Assembly (NCBI GenBank): GCA_905142475.1
Contig: LR990730.1
Coordinates: 3,348,001 to 3,412,000 of the forward strand
DNA: 64,000 nt
Direction: 5' to 3'
Source of the DNA: Xanthomonas hydrangeae
GTDB lineage: Bacteria; Pseudomonadota; Gammaproteobacteria; Xanthomonadales; Xanthomonadaceae
Made by a program: the position numbers and the translations under genes. Shown here piece after piece: positions 9,300 through 21,448 of this stretch (within the stretch, counting starts at the first letter, position 1; each line of letters starts with the position of its first letter). The notes beneath the pieces were generated by a model. That model saw nothing but the letters and a program-made list of their open reading frames with translations. It ran no database searches and was not told the DNA's origin.

Positions 9300-10043
9300 T
9301 TACGCATACCGCCAGGCCCGTTCCATCCACGCCGCCTGCAGCCGCAGCATTGCCGGCCGCAGCTGCCGGCGCGCCGACCACGGCAACGCCGCCAATGCTT
9401 GCTCCGCAGTGCCCGGCGTGCGTTTGCCATTCCAGGCGTACAGCACCTGATTGCGCAGATCCGGCTCGGGCAACAGCAGCACCCGCCCATCGAAGACATC
9501 GCGCAGCTTGGCCAGATGCCCGGCAAGCGGCACCTGGAACAGGTTCAACGCCAGCACACCGCTGGGTGTCAGCGCAGCGCGGCAATCGGCGTAGAACTCG
9601 GGTGTGCACAGCGCGGGCGGAATGCCGTCGGCATCGTAGGCATCCAGCAGCAACAGGTCGTAGCGCCCTGCGCGCGTGGTGATCCACTGCGCACCATCGC
9701 CATGCGTGACCTCAAGCCGGGCATCGTCGCGCGGCACGGCAAACGCATCGCGCAACGCCAGCACCTGCGCATCGGCGTCCACCGCCTCGATGCGCGTGCT
9801 GCGCAGATAACGATGGCAGAACTTGGCCTGCGCGCCGCCGCCGAATCCGACAATGCCGATGCGCTCGGGACGCGGCTGCAGCCATAACGCAGCCAGCATG
9901 CCGCGCGTGTACGGCAGCATCAGCCGAGACGGCGCCCAGCGCGACATGCGGGTCTGCACGGTGTCGTCGGCGAAATACAGCTCCAACTGACGCCAGCTGG
10001 AGCGCAGCGCGGCGCGTGCAGACGGCTTCGGTGCGTCGCTCAC
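9300..10043 (-). CDS. Spermidine synthase-like (aminopropyltransferase-fold) protein
   Basis: 247-residue class I Rossmann protein related to SpeE. SAM-type glycine motif IGIVGFGGGAQAKF, acidic ligand IEAVDADAQVLALRD, motif DYDLLLLDAYDADGIPP (written GRYDLLLLDAYDADG) and post-motif GVLALNLF are all present. The N-terminal beta-sheet domain of true spermidine synthases is short here, so this is probably a fused/MTase-like paralogue; a polyamine product is not assured. Start is GTG 10043, overlapping the 5'-nucleotidase stop by 4 bp (GTGA), which rules out the longer reading frame that runs into that gene. Confidence 0.8.
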   Translation of the reverse strand: MSDAPKPSARAALRSSWRQLELYFADDTVQTRMSRWAPSRLMLPYTRGMLAALWLQPRPERIGIVGFGGGAQAKFCHRYLRSTRIEAVDADAQVLALRDAFAVPRDDARLEVTHGDGAQWITTRAGRYDLLLLDAYDADGIPPALCTPEFYADCRAALTPSGVLALNLFQVPLAGHLAKLRDVFDGRVLLLPEPDLRNQVLYAWNGKRTPGTAEQALAALPWSARRQLRPAMLRLQAAWMERAWRYA

Positions 10044-11005
10044 CTGCTCGGCGGATCGTTGGCCACGCCATGCGGCACATGACCGGCCGCCACATGCTGA
10101 TGCTGGCGCGCACTGTCGATGTTGTGCTGCGAATCGTCGAAGAAGATATCCGCGCCAAACGCCTCCAGGAACGGCCCCTTGTGGCGCCCGCCCAGGAACA
10201 GGGCCTCGTCCAGACGCACGCCCCACTCGCGCAGGGTGCGGATCACCCGCTCGTGCGCCGGTGCCGAGCGCGCGGTAACCAGCGCGGTGCGGATCGGCGA
10301 GGCCTCGCCGGGCGGAAATGCCGCCTGCAGCGTGTGCAGCGCAGACAGAAAATTGCGGAACGGCCCGACCGACAGCGGCTCGCGCGCGCGTTCGCGTTCG
10401 TGACGTCCAAACGCCTCCACGCCCTGCTCGCGCGAGATGCGTTCGCTCTCGTCACCGAAGATCACCGCATCGCCGTCGAAGGCGATACGCAGCTGCGTCG
10501 GCAAGCGGCTCTCGTCGTTGTCCACGATTGCCGCTGCGGCCTCGGCGCGTTCGCCCGGCGCGCGCGGCATGATGGTCGCCGCCGCAATGCCATGGGTGAG
10601 TGCACGCCGCACCGATTCCGGATTGGCCGACAGAAACAGATCGGTGCCGAACGGCTTCACGTACGGCCAGGTCGGCTGCCCGGAGGTGAAGGTCGCCCGC
10701 ACGATGCCCAGGTTGTAGTGCTGGATCGAATTGAAGATGCGCAAGCCGGTATCGGCGGAATTGCGTGAGAGCAGGATCACTTCCACCCGCGGCGCGTCTT
10801 CGGGCACATCGTGGTTGAGCGCCAGCAGCTTGCGCACCACCGGGAATGCCACGCCCGGCTCCAGGATGTCGTCCTCGTGCTCGCGCTGGAACGCCGAATA
10901 CGCCTCCACACCATCGGCCTCGAACAGCGCGTGGCCTTCTTCGAGGTCAAACAGCGCGCGCGAGGTGACCGCGACGGTCAGGAGCCTGGGGGAGTTGTCA
11001 GTCAT
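10040..11005 (-). CDS. Cytosolic-type 5'-nucleotidase (PF06189-like)
   Basis: 321-residue protein that by family dephosphorylates nucleoside 5'-monophosphates. Family blocks visible: TVAVTSRALFDLEEGHALFE near the N-terminus, EPGVAFPVVRKLLALN, VEVILLSRNSADTGLRIFNS, and late RIAFDGDAVIFGDESE plus FFDDSQHNIDSARQH, the HAD-like acidic motifs. Start at ATG 11005. An upstream in-frame ATG (11095) would add 30 residues encoded by an intergenic repeat (PNQSPNPESRIPNPGP), so it is rejected. It is coupled by a 4-bp overlap to the spermidine-synthase-like gene and lies 174 bp downstream of NAD kinase on the same strand. Confidence 0.88.
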   Translation of the reverse strand: MTDNSPRLLTVAVTSRALFDLEEGHALFEADGVEAYSAFQREHEDDILEPGVAFPVVRKLLALNHDVPEDAPRVEVILLSRNSADTGLRIFNSIQHYNLGIVRATFTSGQPTWPYVKPFGTDLFLSANPESVRRALTHGIAAATIMPRAPGERAEAAAAIVDNDESRLPTQLRIAFDGDAVIFGDESERISREQGVEAFGRHERERAREPLSVGPFRNFLSALHTLQAAFPPGEASPIRTALVTARSAPAHERVIRTLREWGVRLDEALFLGGRHKGPFLEAFGADIFFDDSQHNIDSARQHQHVAAGHVPHGVANDPPSR

Positions 11006-11021
11006 TGTGGGGCCGGGATTT

Positions 11022-11166
11022 GGGATTCGGGATTCGGGATTTGGAGATTGGTTTGGAGCAGGAACCGGAGGTGGGAGTTGATCGCCCATCCGCACAGCAT
11101 CGTAGCGCGTGCGACCGATTCCAAAGACGACGTGCCGCGCTGCTGCCGTTGCCAGACCCGAATCCC
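11022..11166. repeat. GGGATTCGGG inverted-repeat element, copy 1
   Basis: GGGATTCGGG at 11022-11031, inside a longer run of GGGATT units, is the exact reverse complement of CCCGAATCCC at 11157-11166. It fills the space between the 5'-nucleotidase start and the nadK stop. The same arms recur at 25217, 37116, 49151 and 52566. Confidence 0.7.
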
Positions 11167-11179
11167 CAGTCCCCGCCCC

Positions 11180-11956
11180 TCACACCGCAAACTGCTCGCT
11201 GAAAATGCGCTCTTCCAGATTGTGTTCGGGATCGAACAGCAGCGTCACCTGGCGCTGGGTGGATTCGCGGATGGTCACTTCCACCACGTCGCGGATCTCG
11301 TGCGAATCGGCGGTGACGCTGACCGGACGCTTGTACGGGTCCAGCACGCGGAAGCACACTTCGGTATCGGCCTTGAGGATGGCGCCGCGCCAGCGGCGCG
11401 GGCGATACGGCGCGATCGGCGTGAGCGCCAGCGTGTGCGATCCCAGCGGCAGGATCGGCCCATGCGCGGAATAGTTGTACGCGGTGCTGCCGGCCGGCGT
11501 GGCGACCATCACGCCATCGCCGATCAGCTCGGCGATGCGGGTCTGGCCATTGAGATCCACGCTCAGATGCGCGGCCTGGCGGGTTTGTCGCAATAGCGAG
11601 ACCTCGTTGTAGGCCAGCGACACCGTGCTGGCACCAGACTCGGTCTGCACCTGCATTTCCAGCGGGCGCAGATGCGCCGGCTCGGCACGCTGCAGACGCG
11701 CGAGCAGGTCGTCTTCGTCGTCGCGGTACTGGTTCATCAAGAACCCGACCGAGCCCAGCTTCATGCCGAACACCGGCTTGCTGGCAGCGCCGTGCCGATG
11801 CAGGGTCTGCAGCATGAAACCGTCCCCGCCCAGGGCGCAAACGATGTCGGCGGTGTCCAGCGGATGATCGCCGTAGCGCTGCACAAGACGCGCGCGCGCG
11901 GTCACCGCCGGCTCGGCGTGACTGGCGAGAAAGGCGATGCGGGGTGGTGCGGTCAT
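11180..11956 (-). CDS. nadK: NAD kinase
   Basis: Cytoplasmic enzyme phosphorylating NAD to NADP. 258 residues. The GGDG phosphate-binding motif is at [12 protein letters not shown]. The second signature region is [25 protein letters not shown], and the nucleotide-binding NE/D motif is AYNEVSLLR. Start at ATG 11956 ([13 protein letters not shown]). An extended frame to 12130 has low-complexity, non-conserved sequence. It is transcribed towards the 5'-nucleotidase gene with a repeat-filled gap. The 202 bp between its start and the rlmL stop shows nothing else I can identify. Confidence 0.96.
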   Translation of the reverse strand: MTAPPRIAFLASHAEPAVTARARLVQRYGDHPLDTADIVCALGGDGFMLQTLHRHGAASKPVFGMKLGSVGFLMNQYRDDEDDLLARLQRAEPAHLRPLEMQVQTESGASTVSLAYNEVSLLRQTRQAAHLSVDLNGQTRIAELIGDGVMVATPAGSTAYNYSAHGPILPLGSHTLALTPIAPYRPRRWRGAILKADTEVCFRVLDPYKRPVSVTADSHEIRDVVEVTIRESTQRQVTLLFDPEHNLEERIFSEQFAV

Positions 11957-12158
11957 CGTTGACTCCAAAGCATGCGAATCAGCATACCGCAGCGCTGTGC
12001 CGGGCTTGTTGTGGCCAGGCTCTACCCTCGCATGCCCGGCCGCGATTGCGCCTGCGCGATCAAGCGCGACTGACAAGCTGGCACGGCGGCCGGCCGAGCG
12101 CAGGCACGACCGAGAGCGCAACGCGCACACCGGGCCGCCAAACGGGACCCGGCGGACC

Positions 12159-16074
<3,916 letters not shown>

Positions 16075-16256
16075 CAGCGTCTCCATTGCATGCCAGCACA
16101 CGCACCGATCCAACCGGATCAGCAGCGGGTCAGGCCGTCATCACGACGGCGGCATCAATGGCGCATCGGACCAATCTCAGACAGTGGACAACGCAGCAGA
16201 GTGTAGGTCAGCGCGCCCTGCAAACGGAACCCCAGGCAGCACGCGATGTTGCCGAC

Positions 16257-17213
16257 TCATCGACCCAATGGCTTCTGCGCGATCACCGTCGGAAATATGC
16301 TGGCGGCGTCGTCGATAAACCGGATATCGGTAAACCCGGCGCTTTCCAGCTGCAGACGGGTGTGTGCATGGGTCCGGAACGAGGCCCAGCGCGCTTGTAC
16401 GATCTCGGCGAATATCTGGTTCTGCAGGGTCAGCGCCTCCGCGTCGATGTTCTCCAACTTCCACGGCGACTCGGCACAGATGCTTGGCGGCGGAGTCAGA
16501 AAACTTGCGACCAGCACGCCACCTGGTGTCAGTCGTTCGAAAAAGGCGCGATACAGCGCGATCACGCGCCCGTCGTCCGGCTCGTAGATATTCAGACCAT
16601 TGCTCGTCAGCACATCCACCTCATCGCCAGGGCCGGATGTCCATGCGTCCTCAAGACGCAGCGAAAGCTGCCCCTCCAGCCCATGCTGCCGTGCGAGTTG
16701 GAGCGCCCCTTCCAAGGCCTGCGGATCCAGATCGATGCCGATCAGGCGCACGTCCGGGCACTCCCTGTAGTCCAGCATCAACAGCTCCCCCATCCATCCA
16801 CAGGGCACCGATGCCAGCGTCATGCCTGGCCGCAGCAGCCGCTGCAGCTGCTGCCTGAAGATGCCGAACCGTTCGCGGGTAGCCAGCGCCGCAGGCGCCT
16901 TCTCGAAGATATGGCGTTCCATCGCCGACATCGAATCGTACGGCTGTGCATCAGGGCGATACGTCACCATCTGATGGGTCCAATAGGCATTCAGCCCACG
17001 ATTTCTGAGCAGAAACCGACCGAACTCGATCGACCAGAGCGCATCGACCAGACCGATCAAACGTTGAACCACCGCATCGGATCGATCGCCGGTCTGACGC
17101 AGACGCGATTTGATCGATGCCAACACTGCGGCATCGTCCTGGTGATCGCTACCGTGGGAGATCAGTCGGCCCGCGTGCGCGGCCTGACCCAGGTCTTCAT
17201 CATCGCGTTGCAT
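16257..17213 (-). CDS. Class I SAM-dependent methyltransferase of unknown substrate
   Basis: 318 residues. Central Rossmann fold with motif I ASVPCGWMGELLMLDY (the usual G-x-G is G-W-M-G, slightly atypical), motif II LIGIDLDPQALEGA, motif III-like LEDAWTSGPGDEVDVLTSNG and post-motif LTPGGVLVASFLTPPP. The N-terminal 110 residues are helical and rich in charged residues, without a recognisable domain. No signal peptide. It stands alone on the minus strand, 145 bp beyond the GNAT gene and 182 bp before the ABC-F gene start. Substrate not predictable. Confidence 0.8.
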   Translation of the reverse strand: MQRDDEDLGQAAHAGRLISHGSDHQDDAAVLASIKSRLRQTGDRSDAVVQRLIGLVDALWSIEFGRFLLRNRGLNAYWTHQMVTYRPDAQPYDSMSAMERHIFEKAPAALATRERFGIFRQQLQRLLRPGMTLASVPCGWMGELLMLDYRECPDVRLIGIDLDPQALEGALQLARQHGLEGQLSLRLEDAWTSGPGDEVDVLTSNGLNIYEPDDGRVIALYRAFFERLTPGGVLVASFLTPPPSICAESPWKLENIDAEALTLQNQIFAEIVQARWASFRTHAHTRLQLESAGFTDIRFIDDAASIFPTVIAQKPLGR

Positions 17214-17358
17214 CTTCCACCTCGACAGGAGAGCGCCATTGCAGCTCTTGCAATGCTGCGATCACTGCCGGCGTCCTGGCGTCTCGATGGCGATGGAAGA
17301 TGCCGCCGAGCGAACTGCAGTGGCGCAGATCTCGGTAAAGCGGCGATAGAGGCTCGAC

Positions 17359-17898
17359 TCAACCCAGCCCGAAGGCCGGGTGATAAGCCACATCGGCCAG
17401 CGGCAGCAACCGATCGCCGAAAGCCAGCGCCTGCAGCTCGGACACCGGGACGTCGGGCAATACCAGGCCCGGCTCCACCGCAAACCCCAGACGCTTGAAA
17501 AACGCCGGTTCGCCCAGCGCCAGACAACCGGCCGCACCGCGCTCGCGCAAGTTCGCCAGTGCAGATTGCACCAGGCGTGTGCCCAGGCCCTGGCGCTGAT
17601 GCCCCGGCCCGATCGCCAGCGGACCCAGCGCGTACCAGCCCGGCGAATCGTCAGACAGCAGCACCGGCGACACTGCCAGATGCCCAACCACGTAACCGTC
17701 ATGATCGGCCACCAACGACAACGCCAGCGCGCCGTCGTTGCGCAACGCGGCAATCACGTGTTGCTCGTCATGGCGGCTGTGGTCGGAGCGCATGAACGCG
17801 ACCATCGTCAGCAGTTCGATCGCCGCGGCATCGCCGTCGCTCGCTTCGCGGATCAACACATCTATCGGCAACTCCGCACGCAGCACGCAATCAGGCAC
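17359..17898 (-). CDS. GNAT family N-acetyltransferase
   Basis: 179-residue acetyl-CoA-dependent transferase. The acetyl-CoA pyrophosphate loop is LAIGPGHQRQGLGTRLVQSAL (Q/R-x-x-G-x-G/A pattern as QRQGLG). The upstream strand is GYVVGHLAVSPVLL, and the C-terminal strand FFKRLGFAVEPGLVLP is usual for the YhbS-like subgroup. The GTG at 17898 follows the hydrolase stop (17906) by a few bases, so it is the third gene of an operon with the MOSC and hydrolase genes. The longer open frame to 18000 overlaps the hydrolase and is rejected. Substrate unknown. Confidence 0.85.
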   Translation of the reverse strand: MPDCVLRAELPIDVLIREASDGDAAAIELLTMVAFMRSDHSRHDEQHVIAALRNDGALALSLVADHDGYVVGHLAVSPVLLSDDSPGWYALGPLAIGPGHQRQGLGTRLVQSALANLRERGAAGCLALGEPAFFKRLGFAVEPGLVLPDVPVSELQALAFGDRLLPLADVAYHPAFGLG

Positions 17899-17905
17899 GG
17901 ACGCA

Positions 17906-18433
17906 TCACAGGCTCTGCAATAGTTCGGCGAATGCGCGCGCCGAGGTGTCCACATGCGCCGCCAGCCGGTGTTCGTCGTCGACCAGCAACAAGCGCGCAC
18001 TGCGCGCCTGCGCCCAGGCGATCACATCGGCCGCAGGAATCAACTCATCGCGCCAGGCATGCACGATCGAAATCGGCACGTCCGCCGCATCCAGTGCCGG
18101 CAACGGGCCCATCCTGGTCGGCGGTACCATCAAAAACAGCCCGCGCGTCGGAACCTGCAACGACGCCTGGGCGGCGATATACGAGCCCAGGCTGGAACCG
18201 ACCAACACCAGCGGCCCCTTGTCGGCCGCTGCACGTGCGATCTCCAGCAGGCGTTGCAGCCGGCCCTGCACATCGCCGAGCGTGCTCACCTCGCGGCGCG
18301 CGTCCAGATCGGTGTAGTCCGGGCGCTCGTGGGTCCAGCCCAACTGCTCGGCGACGTCGGCCAGTGCGGTGACTTTCAGCGCGTCGGGGCCACTTTCGAA
18401 GCCGTGCGACAGGATGCAATGACCGCGGCTCAT
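17906..18433 (-). CDS. Alpha/beta hydrolase (RBBP9/YqiA-type small esterase)
   Basis: 175-residue cytoplasmic hydrolase. The nucleophile elbow is GSSLG (LVLVGSSLGSYIAAQ), the acid is probably the Asp in VHAWRDELIPAADV, and the histidine lies in VDDEHRLAAH. The N-terminal CILSHGFESGPDALKV provides the HG oxyanion motif. Start at ATG 18433 overlaps the MOSC stop by 4 bp (ATGA). It is the middle gene of MOSC-hydrolase-GNAT. Substrate not identifiable from sequence. Confidence 0.85.
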   Translation of the reverse strand: MSRGHCILSHGFESGPDALKVTALADVAEQLGWTHERPDYTDLDARREVSTLGDVQGRLQRLLEIARAAADKGPLVLVGSSLGSYIAAQASLQVPTRGLFLMVPPTRMGPLPALDAADVPISIVHAWRDELIPAADVIAWAQARSARLLLVDDEHRLAAHVDTSARAFAELLQSL

Positions 18434-18921
18434 AGCGCCTGCACCGGATCGCCGATGCGCAGCACGCCGCCACGCAGGATGCGCGCGCACAGCCCGCCAT
18501 GCCCGCGCATCGCGTTGTAGCCGCCCGCGCCCAGCGCATCTTCCATGCGCGAGCACGGGTCGCAGGGATCGGTGCCTTCCAGCTCGACCTCGCCGATACG
18601 GAAGCGCCGCCCTTTCAAGGCGATCAGCGGGATACCGGACACCACCAGATTGCGTCGCAACGTGGCGGGCGCGATTGTCGGGTGACCGGCCAGGGCGGCG
18701 ATCACCGGCAGATGCTCGGCCTGGATCAAGGTCAGCCCACGCTTGCCGCTGCCGCCTTTGTAGCGGTCGCCCACCAGACCAATACCGGTGGTGGCCTGCG
18801 CCGCATCCACCTCCAGCATGGCCACATCGCGCGCCGGGCGCACGCCGATCCAGGTCACCTGACCGGTCTGCGGCAGCGTTGCCATCAATTTGCCCAAAGG
18901 GCTGTCGGGATTCAAAGCCAT
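18430..18921 (-). CDS. MOSC domain protein (molybdenum-cofactor sulfurase C-terminal-like)
   Basis: 163-residue stand-alone MOSC domain. Features seen: GIGLVGDRYKGGSGKRGLTLIQAEHL, RRNLVVSGIPLIALKGRRFRIG and the conserved cysteine in DPCDPCSRME, the residue that carries sulfur in MOSC domains. Relatives such as YiiM/YuaD act in molybdenum-dependent detoxification of N-hydroxylated bases; that role is inferred only. Its start is 23 bp from the divergent amidase gene (18945), so both promoters must overlap the opposite gene. It is the first gene of a three-gene minus-strand operon. Confidence 0.88.
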   Translation of the reverse strand: MALNPDSPLGKLMATLPQTGQVTWIGVRPARDVAMLEVDAAQATTGIGLVGDRYKGGSGKRGLTLIQAEHLPVIAALAGHPTIAPATLRRNLVVSGIPLIALKGRRFRIGEVELEGTDPCDPCSRMEDALGAGGYNAMRGHGGLCARILRGGVLRIGDPVQAL

Positions 18922-18944
18922 CGTCGAATGCTAGCATCCGCTTC

Positions 18945-19520
18945 ATGTCCGATGCCGTCCTGCCGTCTCCGACGATCACCTACGCGCCGTTGTCCTACGA
19001 ATCCCGGCTGGCGCGACGCGCGCTCACCCAGATCGACATGGTGGTCATCCACTGCACCGAATTGCCCGACATGGCGATGGCACGCGAATACGGCGAGCGC
19101 GTGCTCTACGACAGCGGTACCGGCAACAGCGGCCATTACTACATCGACCGCAACGGCAGCATCCAGCAGTACGTGGCGCTCGAACGCGTGGCGCATCACG
19201 TGCGCGGCCACAACCCGCATACGTTGGGCATCGAACTGGTCAATAGCGGCCGCTATCCGCATTGGCTGGACTCGCGTCATCAGGTCATGACCGAGCCCTA
19301 TCCCAACGCCCAGATCGTCGCGCTGATCACCCTGCTGCAATGGCTGCAACAGCAGCTGCCATCGATCAGCCGCATCGCCGGTCATCAGGCACTGGACACC
19401 ACCCAGGAAGCGGCCAGCGACGATCCGTCGCGCAAGATCCAGCGCAAGCTCGACCCCGGACCCATGTTTCCATGGCCGCGCATCGAAGCGGCCGTGACGT
19501 GGTCGCACACACCGCGCTAG
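18945..19520 (+). CDS. N-acetylmuramoyl-L-alanine amidase, Amidase_2/AmpD-like
   Basis: 191-residue zinc amidase of the type 2 family, predicted to cut between MurNAc and L-Ala of (anhydro)muropeptides. Candidate zinc ligands: His36 (VVIHCTE), His147 (IAGHQALD) and Asp170 (KLDPGPMFPW). In canonical AmpD the loop between the last two is about 9 residues; here it is about 22 (QALDTTQEAASDDPSRKIQRKL), an unusual insert. The usual GHYYIDRNGSIQQYV strand is present. There is no signal peptide, so it appears to act in the cytoplasm. Start at ATG 18945; the in-frame codons back to 18675 overlap the MOSC gene. It converges on the DUF1684 gene. Confidence 0.88.
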   Translation: MSDAVLPSPTITYAPLSYESRLARRALTQIDMVVIHCTELPDMAMAREYGERVLYDSGTGNSGHYYIDRNGSIQQYVALERVAHHVRGHNPHTLGIELVNSGRYPHWLDSRHQVMTEPYPNAQIVALITLLQWLQQQLPSISRIAGHQALDTTQEAASDDPSRKIQRKLDPGPMFPWPRIEAAVTWSHTPR

Positions 19521-19529
19521 ACGCTGCGC

Positions 19530-20483
19530 TCAGCGCTCCGGCACGCGGTAGGTTTTCTCGCCTGCATTCACTGCGACATCCAGCCGATTTTCCGGTGGAG
19601 CGATCGGGCAGACCACGTGCGGCGTCAACGCGCAGGGCGGATTTTCGGCCAGATTGAAGTCCAGCACGATGCGGCCGTCGCGCGGCGCGGCGGTGTAGAG
19701 ATAACGCGCACCGCCATAACTTTCCTTGCCGCTGGTGCGATCGGCGAACAGGAAAAACAGGCCCTCCCCGCCCTCCTGCGCCAGCGCCTGCAGGCGGTAC
19801 TCGTGGCCATGGCGCGAAAACACCGCCTCGCCCGGTATATCGACCGTGAGCGGGGTGCCGATCGAGGTCAACAAGGTGGTCGTGCGTGGCGTGGAATAGG
19901 CCTCCCAGCGCGCCTGGAGGCGCCACCGCGGATCGGTTGGGAAATAGTCCAGCCCATCGACTTGGGTCAGCGTCGGCGCAGCCGGATCGCGAAAACGCCA
20001 GCCGAACAAACTGCCGGTCTGCACCAGATAGAACTGCCGGCCCTCCACGTCCAGGCGATCGCCGCGCTGCCCTGCACGCTCTGGTTCCAGGCTGACGCGA
20101 TCGATGCGCTGCCCGTTCAAGGTCACCGGCGCACCGGCGGCCGCTTCAAAGTGCACACGGCCATCGGTGTCCAGGGTCAGCTGACCCAACCGCGCGGGAC
20201 CGGCCGGCAACACGATGTCACTCTGCGGATCGCTGCCCACCTGGTACTGGCCAGCGCGCACGCGACCGGAGCCGGTGTAGCTCAACCAACCGTCAGGGGC
20301 CCGCAACCGCGTCAAACGCTGTGCACGCGCACGTTCAAGCGCAACCTGATACACCGCCTGCTCATCGCTTTGTCCACGACCGGCCAGACGCGCATCGTTG
20401 ACGCCAGTGGTCGACCCCGCCGAGCACGCAGCCATCGACCACGCCGCGACGCAGAGTGCGCCGATCTGTAACTGCAACCGCAT
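19530..20483 (-). CDS. DUF1684 family lipoprotein
   Basis: 317-residue secreted lipoprotein. Signal: MRLQLQIGALCVAAWSMAAC, with the lipobox Cys at residue 20. The DUF1684 hallmark near the end, LDFNLAENPPCALTPHVVCP and IAPPENRLDVAVNAGEKTY, is present, along with GAPVTLNGQRI and the strand pair around FRDPAAPTLTQVDGLDYFP. The two cysteines of PPCALTPHVVCP are conserved. The function of the family is unknown. Nothing in the 92 bp to the sulfurtransferase end marks a terminator. Confidence 0.9.
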   Translation of the reverse strand: MRLQLQIGALCVAAWSMAACSAGSTTGVNDARLAGRGQSDEQAVYQVALERARAQRLTRLRAPDGWLSYTGSGRVRAGQYQVGSDPQSDIVLPAGPARLGQLTLDTDGRVHFEAAAGAPVTLNGQRIDRVSLEPERAGQRGDRLDVEGRQFYLVQTGSLFGWRFRDPAAPTLTQVDGLDYFPTDPRWRLQARWEAYSTPRTTTLLTSIGTPLTVDIPGEAVFSRHGHEYRLQALAQEGGEGLFFLFADRTSGKESYGGARYLYTAAPRDGRIVLDFNLAENPPCALTPHVVCPIAPPENRLDVAVNAGEKTYRVPER

Positions 20484-20575
20484 GAGTCACCCAACACTGC
20501 GAGAAACTGCGCTCCGCGCAGCGAACCTGCGTCCCCACAGGTCACCGTTCCTGTCGCTATTGTGCCTGCAATCGG

Positions 20576-21448
20576 TCAGGCAGTGGTCGCGACCGGACGT
20601 GCCGGGTCCTGCACCCAGCCGCTCCACGAGCCGGCGTAGACACGCGCGCCAGACAGGCCGGCCACTTCCAATGCCAGCAGCAAATGGCAGGCAGTCACGC
20701 CCGATCCGCACATCACCACCGCGTGCTCGGGTGGAGTTGCACCCAGCAGCGCAGACAGCTCCGCACGTAATTCGTCTGCCGGCTTGAAACGGCCATCGCG
20801 CAGGCTCACACCCAATGGGCGACTCACCGCACCAGGCACATGCCCGGCCACCGGATCGACCGGCTCCACCTCGCCGCGAAAACGCTCGCCGGCACGCGCA
20901 TCCAGCAGCCATCCCGGCGCCTGCTCCAGACGCGCCAGGAGTTGCTCGGCCTCGACCACCGCGTCGCTGTCGAAACTGCCTGGATACGCCGCGCCATTGT
21001 GCAATGCAGGCGGCTCGGCACTTTCCGGCAATCCGGCAGCGCGCCACGCGGCCAATCCGCCATCCAGCACCGCCACGCGACGATGCCCCAGCAACCGCAG
21101 CATCCACCACGCACGCGCGGCGGCCATGCTGCCGTCGGCAGCGTCGTAGACCACGACCTGACTGTCCGGATCGATGCCCCATTCGCCCAGTCGCTTGGCG
21201 AAGGCCGCGCTGTGCGGCAGCGGATGGCGCCCCTGACCAGGCCGCGACAGATCGGCCAGATCATCGTTGAGATCCGCGTAATACGCGCCTGGCAGATGTC
21301 CCTGCGCATACGCGTTGCGCGCTGCATCCGGGTCCGGCGCAGTCGGCGGCGCGGCGCGGGCGTCCAGCAGCCGTAGCTGTGGATGGTGCAACGCGGCCGC
21401 CAAGGCGGCGCTATCGACCAGCGTGGTCCAGTCGGGATTGGCACTCAT
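20576..21448 (-). CDS. sseA: Thiosulfate/3-mercaptopyruvate sulfurtransferase (two rhodanese domains)
   Basis: 290-residue tandem-rhodanese enzyme transferring sulfur from 3-mercaptopyruvate or thiosulfate. The C-terminal domain has the active-site loop MCGSGVTACHLLLAL; Gly-Ser-Gly after Cys is typical of the mercaptopyruvate type (CG-S/T-GVT). The N-terminal inactive domain keeps LPGAYYADLNDDLADLS and the interdomain strand VAVLDGGLAAWRAAGLP. Start at ATG 21448; it overlaps the DUF1289-Nudix gene by 4 bp (ATGA), so the two are coupled. The assignment between the two substrates is from motif only. Confidence 0.92.
   Translation of the reverse strand: MSANPDWTTLVDSAALAAALHHPQLRLLDARAAPPTAPDPDAARNAYAQGHLPGAYYADLNDDLADLSRPGQGRHPLPHSAAFAKRLGEWGIDPDSQVVVYDAADGSMAAARAWWMLRLLGHRRVAVLDGGLAAWRAAGLPESAEPPALHNGAAYPGSFDSDAVVEAEQLLARLEQAPGWLLDARAGERFRGEVEPVDPVAGHVPGAVSRPLGVSLRDGRFKPADELRAELSALLGATPPEHAVVMCGSGVTACHLLLALEVAGLSGARVYAGSWSGWVQDPARPVATTA

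Noticed and set aside
10040..11095. Longer N-terminus for the 5'-nucleotidase starting at 11095
   Set aside because: The extra residues come from the GGGATTCGGG repeat and are not family sequence; ATG 11005 starts the conserved region.
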